From Paraburkholderia graminis C4D1M (GTDB lineage Bacteria > Pseudomonadota > Gammaproteobacteria > Burkholderiales > Burkholderiaceae), in assembly GCF_000172415.1 (NCBI RefSeq), contig NZ_ABLD01000013.1:102842-166841 (forward strand): a stretch of 64,000 nucleotides of DNA, given 5' to 3'. Shown here in pieces: positions 9,509 through 17,883 of the stretch; positions within the stretch are counted from its first letter, which is position 1; every line of letters begins with the position of its first letter. The translations under genes and the position numbers were made by a program. The notes below the pieces were generated by a model, which saw nothing but the letters and a program-made list of their open reading frames with translations, was not told where the DNA came from and made no database searches.

Positions 9509-10360
9509 CTACTGCGCCTGTCCTGCGCCTGCCGCCAGTTCTACGATGTCGTCGGTGATCTCGTCCTGGCGAACGCGTCGGTAGCTTTGCGTCAGTTCGT
9601 CGAGCGTGTCTTGCACATTAGCGCGGGCGGCCAGCATTGCGCGCATCCTCGCTTCGTTTTCGGCGGCAAACGAGAGCATCAACGCTTCACAGATTTCGAC
9701 GAACACATACGATTCGACAAGCGCGGCAAGCAGACCTTCGACGGGAAGGTTCAACAGCGGCGGCACACTGCGCTCGACTACCCGAAACCTCGAAAAATCC
9801 AAAGGGATCAAGCGGTGCTCGACGATCTCGCCGGAGGGTGTAGCGCCCGGCAGCGCGTGCACGAGCGAAACACCATCTATCGCACGGGTCGCAAGGCGCT
9901 GATAGAGCGCATCCGTGACGCGGCCCGCCAGCGACAGGACGTCGTCCGCGTGGGAAGCCGCAGGTGAATTCCACAGGACTGGACAGCGACGTTCTTTGGC
10001 CAGCAACTCACCGCGCGTACCCACCAGCATCAGCTCCGATTGTGCATGGTCGATACAGTTCTGCGAATAGTCGAGAATCCGCTCATTAAAGGCGCCGACA
10101 AATCCCTGCTCCGAGCACAGCGCGATTACGATCCGCGCGCGCGGCTCCGCCGGCGATTCGAGCGGTGGATGAGGCATCCCATGTCCGAGAACCGCGCCGA
10201 TCGCGGCACCCACGGTTGCAGCCGAGGAACGTATGCCGGGCAGCCGCCGTTGCGCCTCGCGCGAGCGGGCTGCCGCGATGCCTCGCATGGCGCCGATCAC
10301 CGCATCCAGTTGACGCGCCGTCGCGCTGCGCGCTTCGATTCCCGCCAGCTTGCCGCTCAT
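9509..10360 (-). CDS. atpG: N-type ATPase gamma subunit
   Basis: A 283-residue central-stalk subunit. It starts with MSGKLAGIEARSATARQLDAV, the usual long N-terminal helix, has the conserved ALCSEQGFVGAFNERI core, and ends with a C-terminal helix that should turn inside the alpha/beta hexamer. It is the last gene of the atpDCQRBEFAG order that defines N-ATPases, and its ATG overlaps the atpA stop. There is no delta gene in the operon, as is normal for this family. Confidence 0.93.
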   Translation of the reverse strand: MSGKLAGIEARSATARQLDAVIGAMRGIAAARSREAQRRLPGIRSSAATVGAAIGAVLGHGMPHPPLESPAEPRARIVIALCSEQGFVGAFNERILDYSQNCIDHAQSELMLVGTRGELLAKERRCPVLWNSPAASHADDVLSLAGRVTDALYQRLATRAIDGVSLVHALPGATPSGEIVEHRLIPLDFSRFRVVERSVPPLLNLPVEGLLAALVESYVFVEICEALMLSFAAENEARMRAMLAARANVQDTLDELTQSYRRVRQDEITDDIVELAAGAGQAQ

Positions 10361-11913
10361 CGCTCGCTCCGCGCTCCGGTTGAAGCGGCGGTACTGTCGC
10401 CCGCGAGACGCCGCACCATGTCGCGCACCGCCGTGACGAGCCTCGCCTGAGCTGCCGTGTCGAACGACGCGCCGTGAAATGCCGCTTCGAGTCCCGCGCC
10501 CGGCAGCCGGGCTGCGAACTGCGCGCGCACTTGCGCTGCAACCGCCGGCGGCGCTGCATCGAACACGCCCTCCGCAAGGGCTGCGAGCAGCGCGATTTCG
10601 TCGAGAGTGGAAAGCGGCTCGAATCGGGGTTGCGCAATCAATGCCCGAATGCGTTCGCCCCGAGCAATCTTGTCGGCGACGTGCGCGTCCGTCAGCCCTC
10701 CAAACCGGCTGAACATCTCCAGCTCGAGAAACTGCGCATAATCGAGCCGCAATCGCCCCGACACGCCACGCAACGCGCGATGCTGCGCCTTGCCGCCGAC
10801 GCGGCTCACGCTCAGGCCGACGTCCACTGCCGGGCGTTGATTGGCGGCGAAGAGCGCTGCATTCAGGACGATCTGGCCATCGGTAATCGAGATCAGATTG
10901 GTCGGGATATATGCAGACAGGTTGCCCATGTCGGTTTCCGCGATTGGCAACGCAGTCAGGGAACCGCCGCCGAGGCTCGCGGACAGTTTTGCCGCGCGCT
11001 CGAGCAGTCGCGCATGAAGGTAAAAAACATCGCCCGGGTAGGCTTCACGGCCCGGCGGCTCGCGTGTCAGCAACGCCAACTCCCGATGCGTCGCGGCGTG
11101 CTTCGTCAGGTCGTCGATGACGATCAGCGCATGCTGTCCACGGTCCCTGAAATATTCGGCAATCGTGAAGCCCGCAAACGGCGCAATCCACTGCAACCCG
11201 GCCGCCGACGCCGCGGCGGCAACGACGAACACGCAGCGCTCGGGCGCGCCATAGCGGTGTACCGCTTCGATCACTCGCTGCACTGCCGACGAACGCTGTC
11301 CGATTGCCACATAGACGCAAATCATGTCCGAATGCTTCTGGTTGACGATCGCGTCGAGCGCCAATGCGGTCTTGCCAGTCGCCCGATCGCCGATAATCAG
11401 CTCTCTCTGCCCGCGGCCGATGGCGAAAAGCGCGTCGACGATCAGCACGCCGGTCTCGACAGGCTCGCTGACCAGATCACGATCGACGATAGCGGGCGCG
11501 GCCCGCTCCACCGGCATGCGGCCAGCCGCGCTCACTGGTTCCTCCCGGTCGAGCGGCCGGCCTAGCGGATCGATGACGCGTCCGAGCAAGCCCTCGCCCA
11601 CCGGCACCTCGAGCACTGCGCCCGAGCGAGTGACAGATGCACCGGCTTCCACCGTCGCAGCGTCGTCCAGTAGCACCACGCTCATGAGGTCGGCTTCGAG
11701 CGTATGCACGAAGCCGCTCGCGCCGCTGTCGAAATGCAGAAGCTCATTGAGGGCGGCATCGGGGAGTCCCGACACGAACGCAATGCCGTCGCCGATGCGC
11801 TCGACGCGACCGACCGTATCGGCGTAAGGCCTTGGCGCCGCGCGAGCGAGCGCCGCGCGCTGCGCCTCGAGCCACGTGTCGTCGTATGAGTCAGCGGGAA
11901 GGATGGCTGTCAT
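10357..11913 (-). CDS. atpA: N-type ATPase alpha subunit
   Basis: The 518-residue non-catalytic nucleotide-binding subunit. The Walker A motif is GDRATGKTALAL, and the alpha signature region follows in SVSRVGGKAQ. The start at 11913 (MTAILPAD) was chosen because it begins at the normal alpha N-terminus; it overlaps the end of atpF by about 20 bases. N-ATPases are second rotary ATPases in bacteria that also have a normal F-ATPase and are thought to work mainly as ATP-driven ion pumps. Confidence 0.95.
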   Translation of the reverse strand: MTAILPADSYDDTWLEAQRAALARAAPRPYADTVGRVERIGDGIAFVSGLPDAALNELLHFDSGASGFVHTLEADLMSVVLLDDAATVEAGASVTRSGAVLEVPVGEGLLGRVIDPLGRPLDREEPVSAAGRMPVERAAPAIVDRDLVSEPVETGVLIVDALFAIGRGQRELIIGDRATGKTALALDAIVNQKHSDMICVYVAIGQRSSAVQRVIEAVHRYGAPERCVFVVAAAASAAGLQWIAPFAGFTIAEYFRDRGQHALIVIDDLTKHAATHRELALLTREPPGREAYPGDVFYLHARLLERAAKLSASLGGGSLTALPIAETDMGNLSAYIPTNLISITDGQIVLNAALFAANQRPAVDVGLSVSRVGGKAQHRALRGVSGRLRLDYAQFLELEMFSRFGGLTDAHVADKIARGERIRALIAQPRFEPLSTLDEIALLAALAEGVFDAAPPAVAAQVRAQFAARLPGAGLEAAFHGASFDTAAQARLVTAVRDMVRRLAGDSTAASTGARSER

Positions 11914-12640
11914 CGAGCAGCGCCTCCGTGATCCTGGCGAGCTCGGCGCCGATGCTATTGCGTACGACGGCATGCGGCGACCGCAGTTCGAGACCGGCGA
12001 TCAATTGCGGGTCGACTTCGAAGCGAAGCGGCAGCTCGCGCCGAAGGCGACCGGCCAGCGTCGCGCGGCACTGCTCCTGTTCTTGCGGACTCAATGCGCG
12101 CGGTGCGACGAGAACCGGCGCGACGCCGTTCTCTCCCAGCTCCGCGCGCGTGGGCTGGGGAAGTCGTCCGATTCCGGCGGCGAGACCTTCTATAAAGCCT
12201 GTGACGCGCATGCTGTCGGGGAGTCTTTCGAGCAGCTTCCTCGCGATATCGACGGCTAGCCGGCTCGCCCGTTCAGCAGCCAGCTTGTCTTCGGTCGCCC
12301 GTGCCACCGCCGCTTGCTCTTTCACCGTCGCGCGCAATGCCTCGGCATCTGCTTGCGCCGCGGCCAGAAGAGCCTGTTTTTGCGCCGCGACCTCCACGGC
12401 GACGGCCTTGAGTGCGTCGTCGCGCGACGCGACGATCTGCCGGGTTGCGCGAGCTGCGTTGTCGCGCTCATGAATCGCGGCAGCTTTTGCCGCATCGGCA
12501 TCGGCGATCAAAGCCCGGGCCGTGTTCTGACGTTCGGCGATGATGTTCGCGACCGGGCGGAACAGGAAGCGCGCAAGCAGCCATATCAGCACCAGTGCAT
12601 TGATGGTTTGCAAGGCGAGCGTCCACCAGTCGATTCGCAT
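11891..12640 (-). CDS. atpF: N-type ATPase b subunit (with delta-like C-terminus)
   Basis: A 249-residue peripheral-stalk protein. One N-terminal membrane helix (about 8-27) is followed by a long alanine- and charge-rich helix (roughly 35-140). The C-terminal 100 residues are globular with QEQCRATLAGRLRRELPLRFEVDPQLIAGLEL, which resembles the delta-subunit C-terminal domain. The extra length compared with an ordinary b subunit (about 156) fits a b-delta type protein and explains the missing delta gene. Confidence 0.93.
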   Translation of the reverse strand: MRIDWWTLALQTINALVLIWLLARFLFRPVANIIAERQNTARALIADADAAKAAAIHERDNAARATRQIVASRDDALKAVAVEVAAQKQALLAAAQADAEALRATVKEQAAVARATEDKLAAERASRLAVDIARKLLERLPDSMRVTGFIEGLAAGIGRLPQPTRAELGENGVAPVLVAPRALSPQEQEQCRATLAGRLRRELPLRFEVDPQLIAGLELRSPHAVVRNSIGAELARITEALLDDSHPSR

Positions 12641-12649
12641 GGCGGCCGC

Positions 12650-12898
12650 CTATTTGGCAAATGGGTTGGCAAACAGCAGCAACAGCGCAATCACGAGGCA
12701 ATAGATCGCCATCGTCTCGATCATCGCGAGACCCACGAACAAGGTACGCGACACGGTGCCGGCCGAATCCGGCTGACGTGCGATCGCATCCATCGCCGCT
12801 GCGACCGCGCGGCCTTCGGCGATGGCCGGCCCGATCGCGCCGAATGAGACGGCGAGCGCCGCCGCGACGATGCTGACGATTTCGACAGGGTTATTCAT
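12650..12898 (-). CDS. atpE: N-type ATPase c subunit
   Basis: An 82-residue hairpin with two membrane helices and a polar ARQP loop (residues 40-43). Helix 1 has GPAIAEG with a glutamate (about residue 28) where sodium-type c subunits such as that of Ilyobacter have glutamine; helix 2 has the ion-binding glutamate in MIETMAIY. The pattern E-T-M-x-x-Y keeps only part of the sodium ligand set. The related c-ring of B. pseudomallei has been reported to be a 17-subunit proton-specific ring, so proton coupling is the better guess. Confidence 0.93.
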   Translation of the reverse strand: MNNPVEIVSIVAAALAVSFGAIGPAIAEGRAVAAAMDAIARQPDSAGTVSRTLFVGLAMIETMAIYCLVIALLLLFANPFAK

Positions 12899-13589
12899 GA
12901 GCCTTTGCCTTTTTGACGGGAGCGTGTTGCGGTTCGCCGATCGCGGCGCCGATGAAGACCATTGAGAGCACAGCGAAGATGTAGGCCTGAACCGCGCCTG
13001 TGAGCAGATCGAGCGCCATCAGCGGAATCGGCACCAGCAGACCCGCGAGCGACAACAGGATGCCGATCACGAACACGCCGCTCATTACGTTGCCGAACAG
13101 GCGTACGACGAGCGAAAACGTCCGCGTAATCTGCTCCACCACGTTCAGCGGAATCATGACCCAGCTCGGTTCGGCGAACGATCTCAGATAGCCGGCGACG
13201 CCACGGCTGCGAAGGCCGTGGAAGACGGTGGCGCCTAGCACCACCAGCGCGAGCGCGGCATCGGTTTCGAGACGCGCGGTAGGAGGCGTCACGCCTGGAA
13301 CGAGCGCGCACCAGTTGGCGATCAGCACGAAAACGAAGAGCGTACCGATCAGCGCGCGATACGGACGCGGCTGCGCTTGCATGGTGTCGCGGATCTGCTG
13401 GTCGATCGTGTCGACGAGAAGTTCGAGCGCAGTCTGCATCTTGCCGGGCGCCAGCGAGAGTCTTCGGCTTACCGCGGCGGAACCGATCGCGACGACGGCC
13501 ATGATCACCCAGGTCGCGAGCACCGGTTCGGTAATCGCAACAGGGCCAAGCTGCAAAAGCGGCGAGACGGTGAGCGGCGATTCGATCAT
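12891..13589 (-). CDS. atpB: N-type ATPase a subunit
   Basis: A 232-residue membrane protein that forms the ion channel next to the c-ring. About five helices are visible. The essential arginine should lie in RLFGNVMSGVFVIG (helix 4), and the final helix has QAYIFAVLSMVFIGAAIGE, as in F-type a subunits. The ATG at 13589 overlaps the atpR stop (ATGA), and its stop overlaps atpE by eight bases, so expression is tightly coupled. Confidence 0.94.
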   Translation of the reverse strand: MIESPLTVSPLLQLGPVAITEPVLATWVIMAVVAIGSAAVSRRLSLAPGKMQTALELLVDTIDQQIRDTMQAQPRPYRALIGTLFVFVLIANWCALVPGVTPPTARLETDAALALVVLGATVFHGLRSRGVAGYLRSFAEPSWVMIPLNVVEQITRTFSLVVRLFGNVMSGVFVIGILLSLAGLLVPIPLMALDLLTGAVQAYIFAVLSMVFIGAAIGEPQHAPVKKAKAHE

Positions 13590-13897
13590 GCCGGGCCTCC
13601 ACAATCTCCGTAATGCTGCACGGCGATGCGGCGCGCGATGAGCACGCCCGCCATTCCGGCAAGCAATGCCGGCGCGCCAATGCGCGCGAGAAGCAGCAGA
13701 AGCGCGCAGGTCAGCGCGAGGCGCGCGGACTGCAGCCCGAGTGCCGCGGCGATCTTCCCTGCGCAGAACAACGGCCAGTTCCATTTCAACGACAGGAAAT
13801 GCCACGCGCCGGCCACGAGGCCCGCCGCGAGCCCGACCGCGAACTGCATGGCGAATGAAGGCTGCGCTACTATCAACGTGCCTGGCGTACTAATCAC
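13586..13897 (-). CDS. atpR: N-ATPase accessory membrane protein AtpR
   Basis: A 103-residue protein of three hydrophobic helices starting at GTG 13897. It occupies the atpR position of the N-ATPase operon, between atpQ and atpB. AtpR proteins are specific to N-ATPases; a role in assembly of the c-ring or in Mg transport, like AtpI/AtpZ of F-ATPases, has been proposed. The start overlaps the atpQ stop by eight bases. Confidence 0.85.
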   Translation of the reverse strand: MISTPGTLIVAQPSFAMQFAVGLAAGLVAGAWHFLSLKWNWPLFCAGKIAAALGLQSARLALTCALLLLLARIGAPALLAGMAGVLIARRIAVQHYGDCGGPA

Positions 13898-14207
13898 GGC
13901 GTTCTCCCTGTTGGCGATGCATCCATTTCCAGGCGGACCAGAAGCCGAGCGCAGCCCCCGCCATCAGCAGCGGCGCGGAGAAAAACACCCGGGTGGCGAA
14001 GATCCGGTCCAGCCAGCGTCCCAGTGCCAGCCCCAGCAATGTCGGCAAGACGATGGCCCATCCAAGAATGCCGATCTGGCCGAGCCGGCTGCCAAGCGAC
14101 GGTTCCGGCACCTCGCGTGCGCGCACCGCGCGCCGCGCGGCCTCCTGGGCTGCGGCGGCAAGCCTGTCTTCGGACGAAGGCCGCTCCACGCGGCGAGGCT
14201 CATTCAT
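13890..14207 (-). CDS. atpQ: N-ATPase accessory membrane protein AtpQ (AtpI/AtpZ-like)
   Basis: A 105-residue protein with a charged N-terminus rich in Arg and Ala, then two membrane helices: IGILGWAIVLPTLLGLALGRWLD and a second after a short loop, ending in WKWMHR. This two-helix shape is that of AtpZ/AtpI-like proteins. The ATG at 14207 overlaps the atpC stop. Its place directly before atpR is diagnostic for N-ATPase operons. Confidence 0.85.
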   Translation of the reverse strand: MNEPRRVERPSSEDRLAAAAQEAARRAVRAREVPEPSLGSRLGQIGILGWAIVLPTLLGLALGRWLDRIFATRVFFSAPLLMAGAALGFWSAWKWMHRQQGERRD

Positions 14208-14662
14208 TGCGGCGATGTACCCGCGACGGTTGACAGGCTGCCGCCTGCGTCGGCGCGCGGCCGCAGGTAGCGAAGGATCTGACGCACCGCGCGCGCATGA
14301 AGTCGCAATTCGTCGACTCGCGCGCGCCGCAGCGCTTCCTCTTCGTCGGCGTGGCGGCATCGAACGATGGCGGCGAGGCCTTCCAGATCGTCGCCCGGAA
14401 TCGCTTCGCGACAGGCAATCGAAACCTGCGTGCCGCCCGAGACGAACAGGACGCCGCCGCTCACCGCGCAGTAGCGGGCTACGTTGTCCGCGCCGCTCCA
14501 GCGGACCACCGACGGCGTCAGTTGAGTGACGAAGTCCGCGTGTCCCGCGCGGATGCCGAATGCACCGCTCGCATCTTCCGCGCGCAGCGAAACAATCTCG
14601 ACGCCGTCGAACCAGACACGCGACGGCGTGGCGATGGTGAGCTCCAATGTATTCTTTCTCAT
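14204..14662 (-). CDS. atpC: N-type ATPase epsilon subunit
   Basis: A 152-residue subunit with the N-terminal beta-sandwich (TLELTIATPSRVWFDGVEIV, GAFGIRAGHADFVTQL, SVVRW) and a shortened, arginine-rich helical C-terminus. It couples the gamma stalk to the c-ring. The ATG at 14662 overlaps the atpD stop. In N-ATPases the beta and epsilon genes come first, unlike the usual F-ATPase order. Confidence 0.92.
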   Translation of the reverse strand: MRKNTLELTIATPSRVWFDGVEIVSLRAEDASGAFGIRAGHADFVTQLTPSVVRWSGADNVARYCAVSGGVLFVSGGTQVSIACREAIPGDDLEGLAAIVRCRHADEEEALRRARVDELRLHARAVRQILRYLRPRADAGGSLSTVAGTSPQ

Positions 14663-16131
14663 GCCGATCGCTCCGTTGCGACAGAGACGGCCGCTTGCGC
14701 CGCCGCCTTTTCCTTGCTGCGGGCTTCGTCCAGCGTACCGATCATGTAGAGCGAGCTTTCCTGCCAGGTGTCGCATTCGCCTGCAACAATCGCCTTGCAC
14801 CCGGCAATCGTGTCGGCGAGCGCAACCGAACGGCCGGGCACGCCCGTGAAAGCCTCGGTGACAGCAAAGGGCTGGGTGAGAAAACGCTGCAGGCGTCGGG
14901 CGCGGCCGACCAGTACGCGATCTTCCGCGCCCAGCTCCTCGATGCCGAGCAGCGAGATCACATCCTGCAATTCGCGGTAATGCTCGATGACGCGCCGCAC
15001 CTCGGTGGCGACTGCCGCGTGTTCCTCGCCCACCACGAGCGGATCGAGAAGAATCGACGACGACGCGATGGGATCGACCGCCGGATACATGCCTTCGGCC
15101 GCCATTGCCCTCGACAGCACCACGTTGCTGTCGAGGTGCGCGGCAATCGCGGTCACGGCGGGATCGGTGAAGTCGTCGGCGGGCACGTACACCGCTTCTA
15201 TCGCGCTGACAGACACACCACCCACGGACACGATTCGCTCCTGCAACTGCGCGACTTCGCTTGCGAGCGTAGGCTGGTAGCCCACTCTCGAGGGCATCCG
15301 CCCAAGGAGACCTGAGACTTCCGCGCCTGCCTGCACGTAGCGAAAGACGTTATCCATCAGCAGCAAGACGTTTTGACGACGTTCGTCGCGGAAGTATTCG
15401 GCGATCGTCAATGCGGTGAAGGGAACGCGCCAGCGCGCGCCCGGCGGCTCGTTCATCTGCCCGTACACGAGCACGGTGCGCGCCAGCACGCCTGAAGTGC
15501 GCATGTCGAGCAGCATCTCGTGCCCTTCGCGCGAGCGTTCGCCGACGCCCGCGAAGACCGAAATTCCCTCGTAACGCTCGACCATCGCGTGAATCAGCTC
15601 CATGACCAGCACCGTTTTGCCGACGCCGGCGCCGCCGAACATCGCCGCCTTCCCGCCTTGCGCAAGCGGTGCGAGCAGATCGATCACCTTGATGCCGGTC
15701 GAGAAGAGTTCGGTTGTGCCTTTCTGCGATGCAAGCGGGGGCGCTGCGCGATGAATCGGCCGCCGTTCGATTTGCGACGGAAGCGCCTCCCCGCCGTCGC
15801 ACGCCCTTCCCGTCACGTCGATCAGCCTGCCGAGCACTGCATCCCCGACGGGCGCCTCGATAGCGCCGCCTGGTGCCTGGACTCTCGTGCCGCGCCGCAA
15901 ACCCGCAGTCGTCTGCAACGCCAGCGCGCGGACCGTCGTCTCGTCAAGATGCGCCTCTACTTCAGCGAGTACCGGCGCAAGATCGTCGGGCACGACGATG
16001 AGCGCCTCTCCGAGCGCAGGCAGCGCAGCGTCGCCGAACATCACGTCGACGATCGCGCCACGCACGGCGACGACGTATCCCTCGCGCGTCGTCGGGACGT
16101 TCTCTGACAGTGACGCTACATGAGTCGGCAT
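14659..16131 (-). CDS. atpD: N-type ATPase beta subunit, catalytic
   Basis: The 490-residue catalytic subunit. It shows the Walker A GGAGVGKTVLVMELI, the GERSREG catalytic loop, LLLMDNVFRY (Walker B) and the PSRVGYQPTLASE segment. I start at ATG 16131 (MPTHVASLSENV), which has GGGGGT upstream, although the frame is open to 16317. It is the first gene of atpDCQRBEFAG. The shared intergenic region with arcD contains an FNR box, so ATPase and arginine fermentation may be induced together. Confidence 0.95.
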   Translation of the reverse strand: MPTHVASLSENVPTTREGYVVAVRGAIVDVMFGDAALPALGEALIVVPDDLAPVLAEVEAHLDETTVRALALQTTAGLRRGTRVQAPGGAIEAPVGDAVLGRLIDVTGRACDGGEALPSQIERRPIHRAAPPLASQKGTTELFSTGIKVIDLLAPLAQGGKAAMFGGAGVGKTVLVMELIHAMVERYEGISVFAGVGERSREGHEMLLDMRTSGVLARTVLVYGQMNEPPGARWRVPFTALTIAEYFRDERRQNVLLLMDNVFRYVQAGAEVSGLLGRMPSRVGYQPTLASEVAQLQERIVSVGGVSVSAIEAVYVPADDFTDPAVTAIAAHLDSNVVLSRAMAAEGMYPAVDPIASSSILLDPLVVGEEHAAVATEVRRVIEHYRELQDVISLLGIEELGAEDRVLVGRARRLQRFLTQPFAVTEAFTGVPGRSVALADTIAGCKAIVAGECDTWQESSLYMIGTLDEARSKEKAAAQAAVSVATERSA

Positions 16132-16303
16132 ACGCGGTACCCCCGGTCGGTCGTGAACAGTCCGAAGATATCGCCCGAGCATGCGGACGAGCTGATCTTC
16201 ATCAACTGTTTCATGGATCGGTCTCAAAAAATTTCCACGCTGTAAAGAGCGTGCTGATCTGAGCAGAGGTGATTGTGGCGGCGGCGCGCCGACTGTACCG
16301 CGA

Positions 16304-16317
16304 ATGATCCAGATCAA
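16304..16317. promoter_or_regulatory. FNR/ANR box between atpD and arcD
   Basis: ATGATCCAGATCAA matches TTGAT-N4-ATCAA with one mismatch. Its centre lies 66 bases before the arcD ATG, ideal for class II activation of arcDABC. It lies about 180 bases from the atpD start, so effects on the N-ATPase operon are possible but less certain. Confidence 0.72.
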
Positions 16318-16376
16318 TCCGCAAGCCCCTTCGTGATGTCCTAATCCGCTTATTCCAAAAAGCGGCGAGGTCCGTC

Positions 16377-17858
16377 ATGAAAAACCTGGCAGATTCATTT
16401 CCGGCATCGTCGTCTTCGAAACCGGCCGACCGGACTGGCGGCACAGCGGCGAAACCGCTGCGGCTCGGCTTGCTCACTGCGCTCGTCATCGGCTCGATGA
16501 TCGGCAGCGGCGTGTTCTCCCTGCCGCAGAACATGGCATCGGGCGCTGGCGCCGCCGCCGTGCTGATCGGCTGGCTCATCACGGGCGCAGGCATGCTGAT
16601 GCTCGCGTTTGTCTATCAGACGCTGGCCACGCGCAAGTCCCTGCTCGACAACGGCATCTATGCGTATGCACAAGCCAGCGCCGGTGATTTCGTCGGCTTC
16701 AATTCGGCGTGGGGATACTGGGTCAGCGCGTGGATCGGCAATGTCGGCTATCTGGTCATCGTATTCGGCACGCTCGGCTACTTCTTTCCTGTCTTCGGGG
16801 ACGGCAACACACCCTCCGCCGTGCTGGCCGCGTCGATCGCGCTGTGGAGCATGCACGCCGTGATCCTGCGCGGCGTGCGCAGCGCAGCGGTGCTGAACGC
16901 GATCACCACGATCGCCAAGGTCATTCCGCTGCTGCTGTTCATCGTGCTCGCGGCGCTCGCATTCCGAAGCCACGTCATCGCGCAGGACTTCTGGGGCAAC
17001 GCAAAGCTTGGCAGCGTGTTCACCCAGGTCAGGAGCACCATGCTCATCACCGTGTGGGTGTTCATCGGTATCGAAGGCGCCAACGTGTTCTCGGCCCGCG
17101 CACAGCGACGCGAAGACATCGGACGGGCCACGCTGCTCGGTTTCGCCGTCGTTCTGCTTTTGCTGATGGCGGTCTCGCTGCTCTCGCTCGGCATCGTTTC
17201 GCAAGGCGAGCTGGCCTCGATGAAGAACCCGTCGATGGCGGGCGTGCTGGAGAAGGCGGTCGGCTCTTGGGGCGCGGTTGTGATCAGTCTCGGTCTGCTC
17301 GTGTCGGTGGGCGGCGCATTGCTCGCGTGGACGCTGCTCGCTGCCGAAACGCTTTTCACGCCGGCGAACGGCGGCGTCATGCCGAAGTTTCTGGCGCGCT
17401 CGAACAGTCACGGCGTGCCTGCCAACGCACTTTGGGTCACCAACGGACTGGTGCAACTGTTCCTCATCATCACGCTCGTCTCGAACGCGACCTATCAGGC
17501 GCTGATCTCGCTCGCGACCTCGATGATCCTCATTCCCTATCTGTTCTCCGCGGTGTATGCGACCCGCATTGCCATGCGCGGCGACGGTTACGCGCCCGGC
17601 GAAAGCGCACGAACTCGCGACATGCTGATCGGGTCCGCCGCGACCGCCTATTGCTGCTGGCTGCTGTATGCGGCCGGGCCGAAATATCTCCTGCTCTCCG
17701 CCCTTCTCTACGCGCCTGGCGTGCTGCTCTACGGGTGGGCCAAGCGCGAGCGCGGCGCGCGCGTTTTCAAGCCGTTTGAATTCGTAATCCTCGCGGCTCT
17801 TCTGGTGCTTGCTGCTGTCGCGGGATGGCTGCTGGCCACCGGCGCGCTCGGCTTCTGA
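16377..17858 (+). CDS. arcD: Arginine/ornithine antiporter
   Basis: A 493-residue APC-family transporter with about twelve to thirteen membrane helices. The first helix carries GSMIGSGVFSLPQNMA, the APC substrate-binding loop; YAYAQASAGDFVGFNSAWGYW follows in helix 3. It exchanges outside arginine for ornithine made in the cell, without energy cost. It is the first gene of arcDABC, with GAGG before its ATG and an FNR box placed for activation, as known for ANR control of this operon in Pseudomonas. Confidence 0.94.
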   Translation: MKNLADSFPASSSSKPADRTGGTAAKPLRLGLLTALVIGSMIGSGVFSLPQNMASGAGAAAVLIGWLITGAGMLMLAFVYQTLATRKSLLDNGIYAYAQASAGDFVGFNSAWGYWVSAWIGNVGYLVIVFGTLGYFFPVFGDGNTPSAVLAASIALWSMHAVILRGVRSAAVLNAITTIAKVIPLLLFIVLAALAFRSHVIAQDFWGNAKLGSVFTQVRSTMLITVWVFIGIEGANVFSARAQRREDIGRATLLGFAVVLLLLMAVSLLSLGIVSQGELASMKNPSMAGVLEKAVGSWGAVVISLGLLVSVGGALLAWTLLAAETLFTPANGGVMPKFLARSNSHGVPANALWVTNGLVQLFLIITLVSNATYQALISLATSMILIPYLFSAVYATRIAMRGDGYAPGESARTRDMLIGSAATAYCCWLLYAAGPKYLLLSALLYAPGVLLYGWAKRERGARVFKPFEFVILAALLVLAAVAGWLLATGALGF

Positions 17859-17883
17859 CCCGCAGACGTTAAGGAGAACCACA

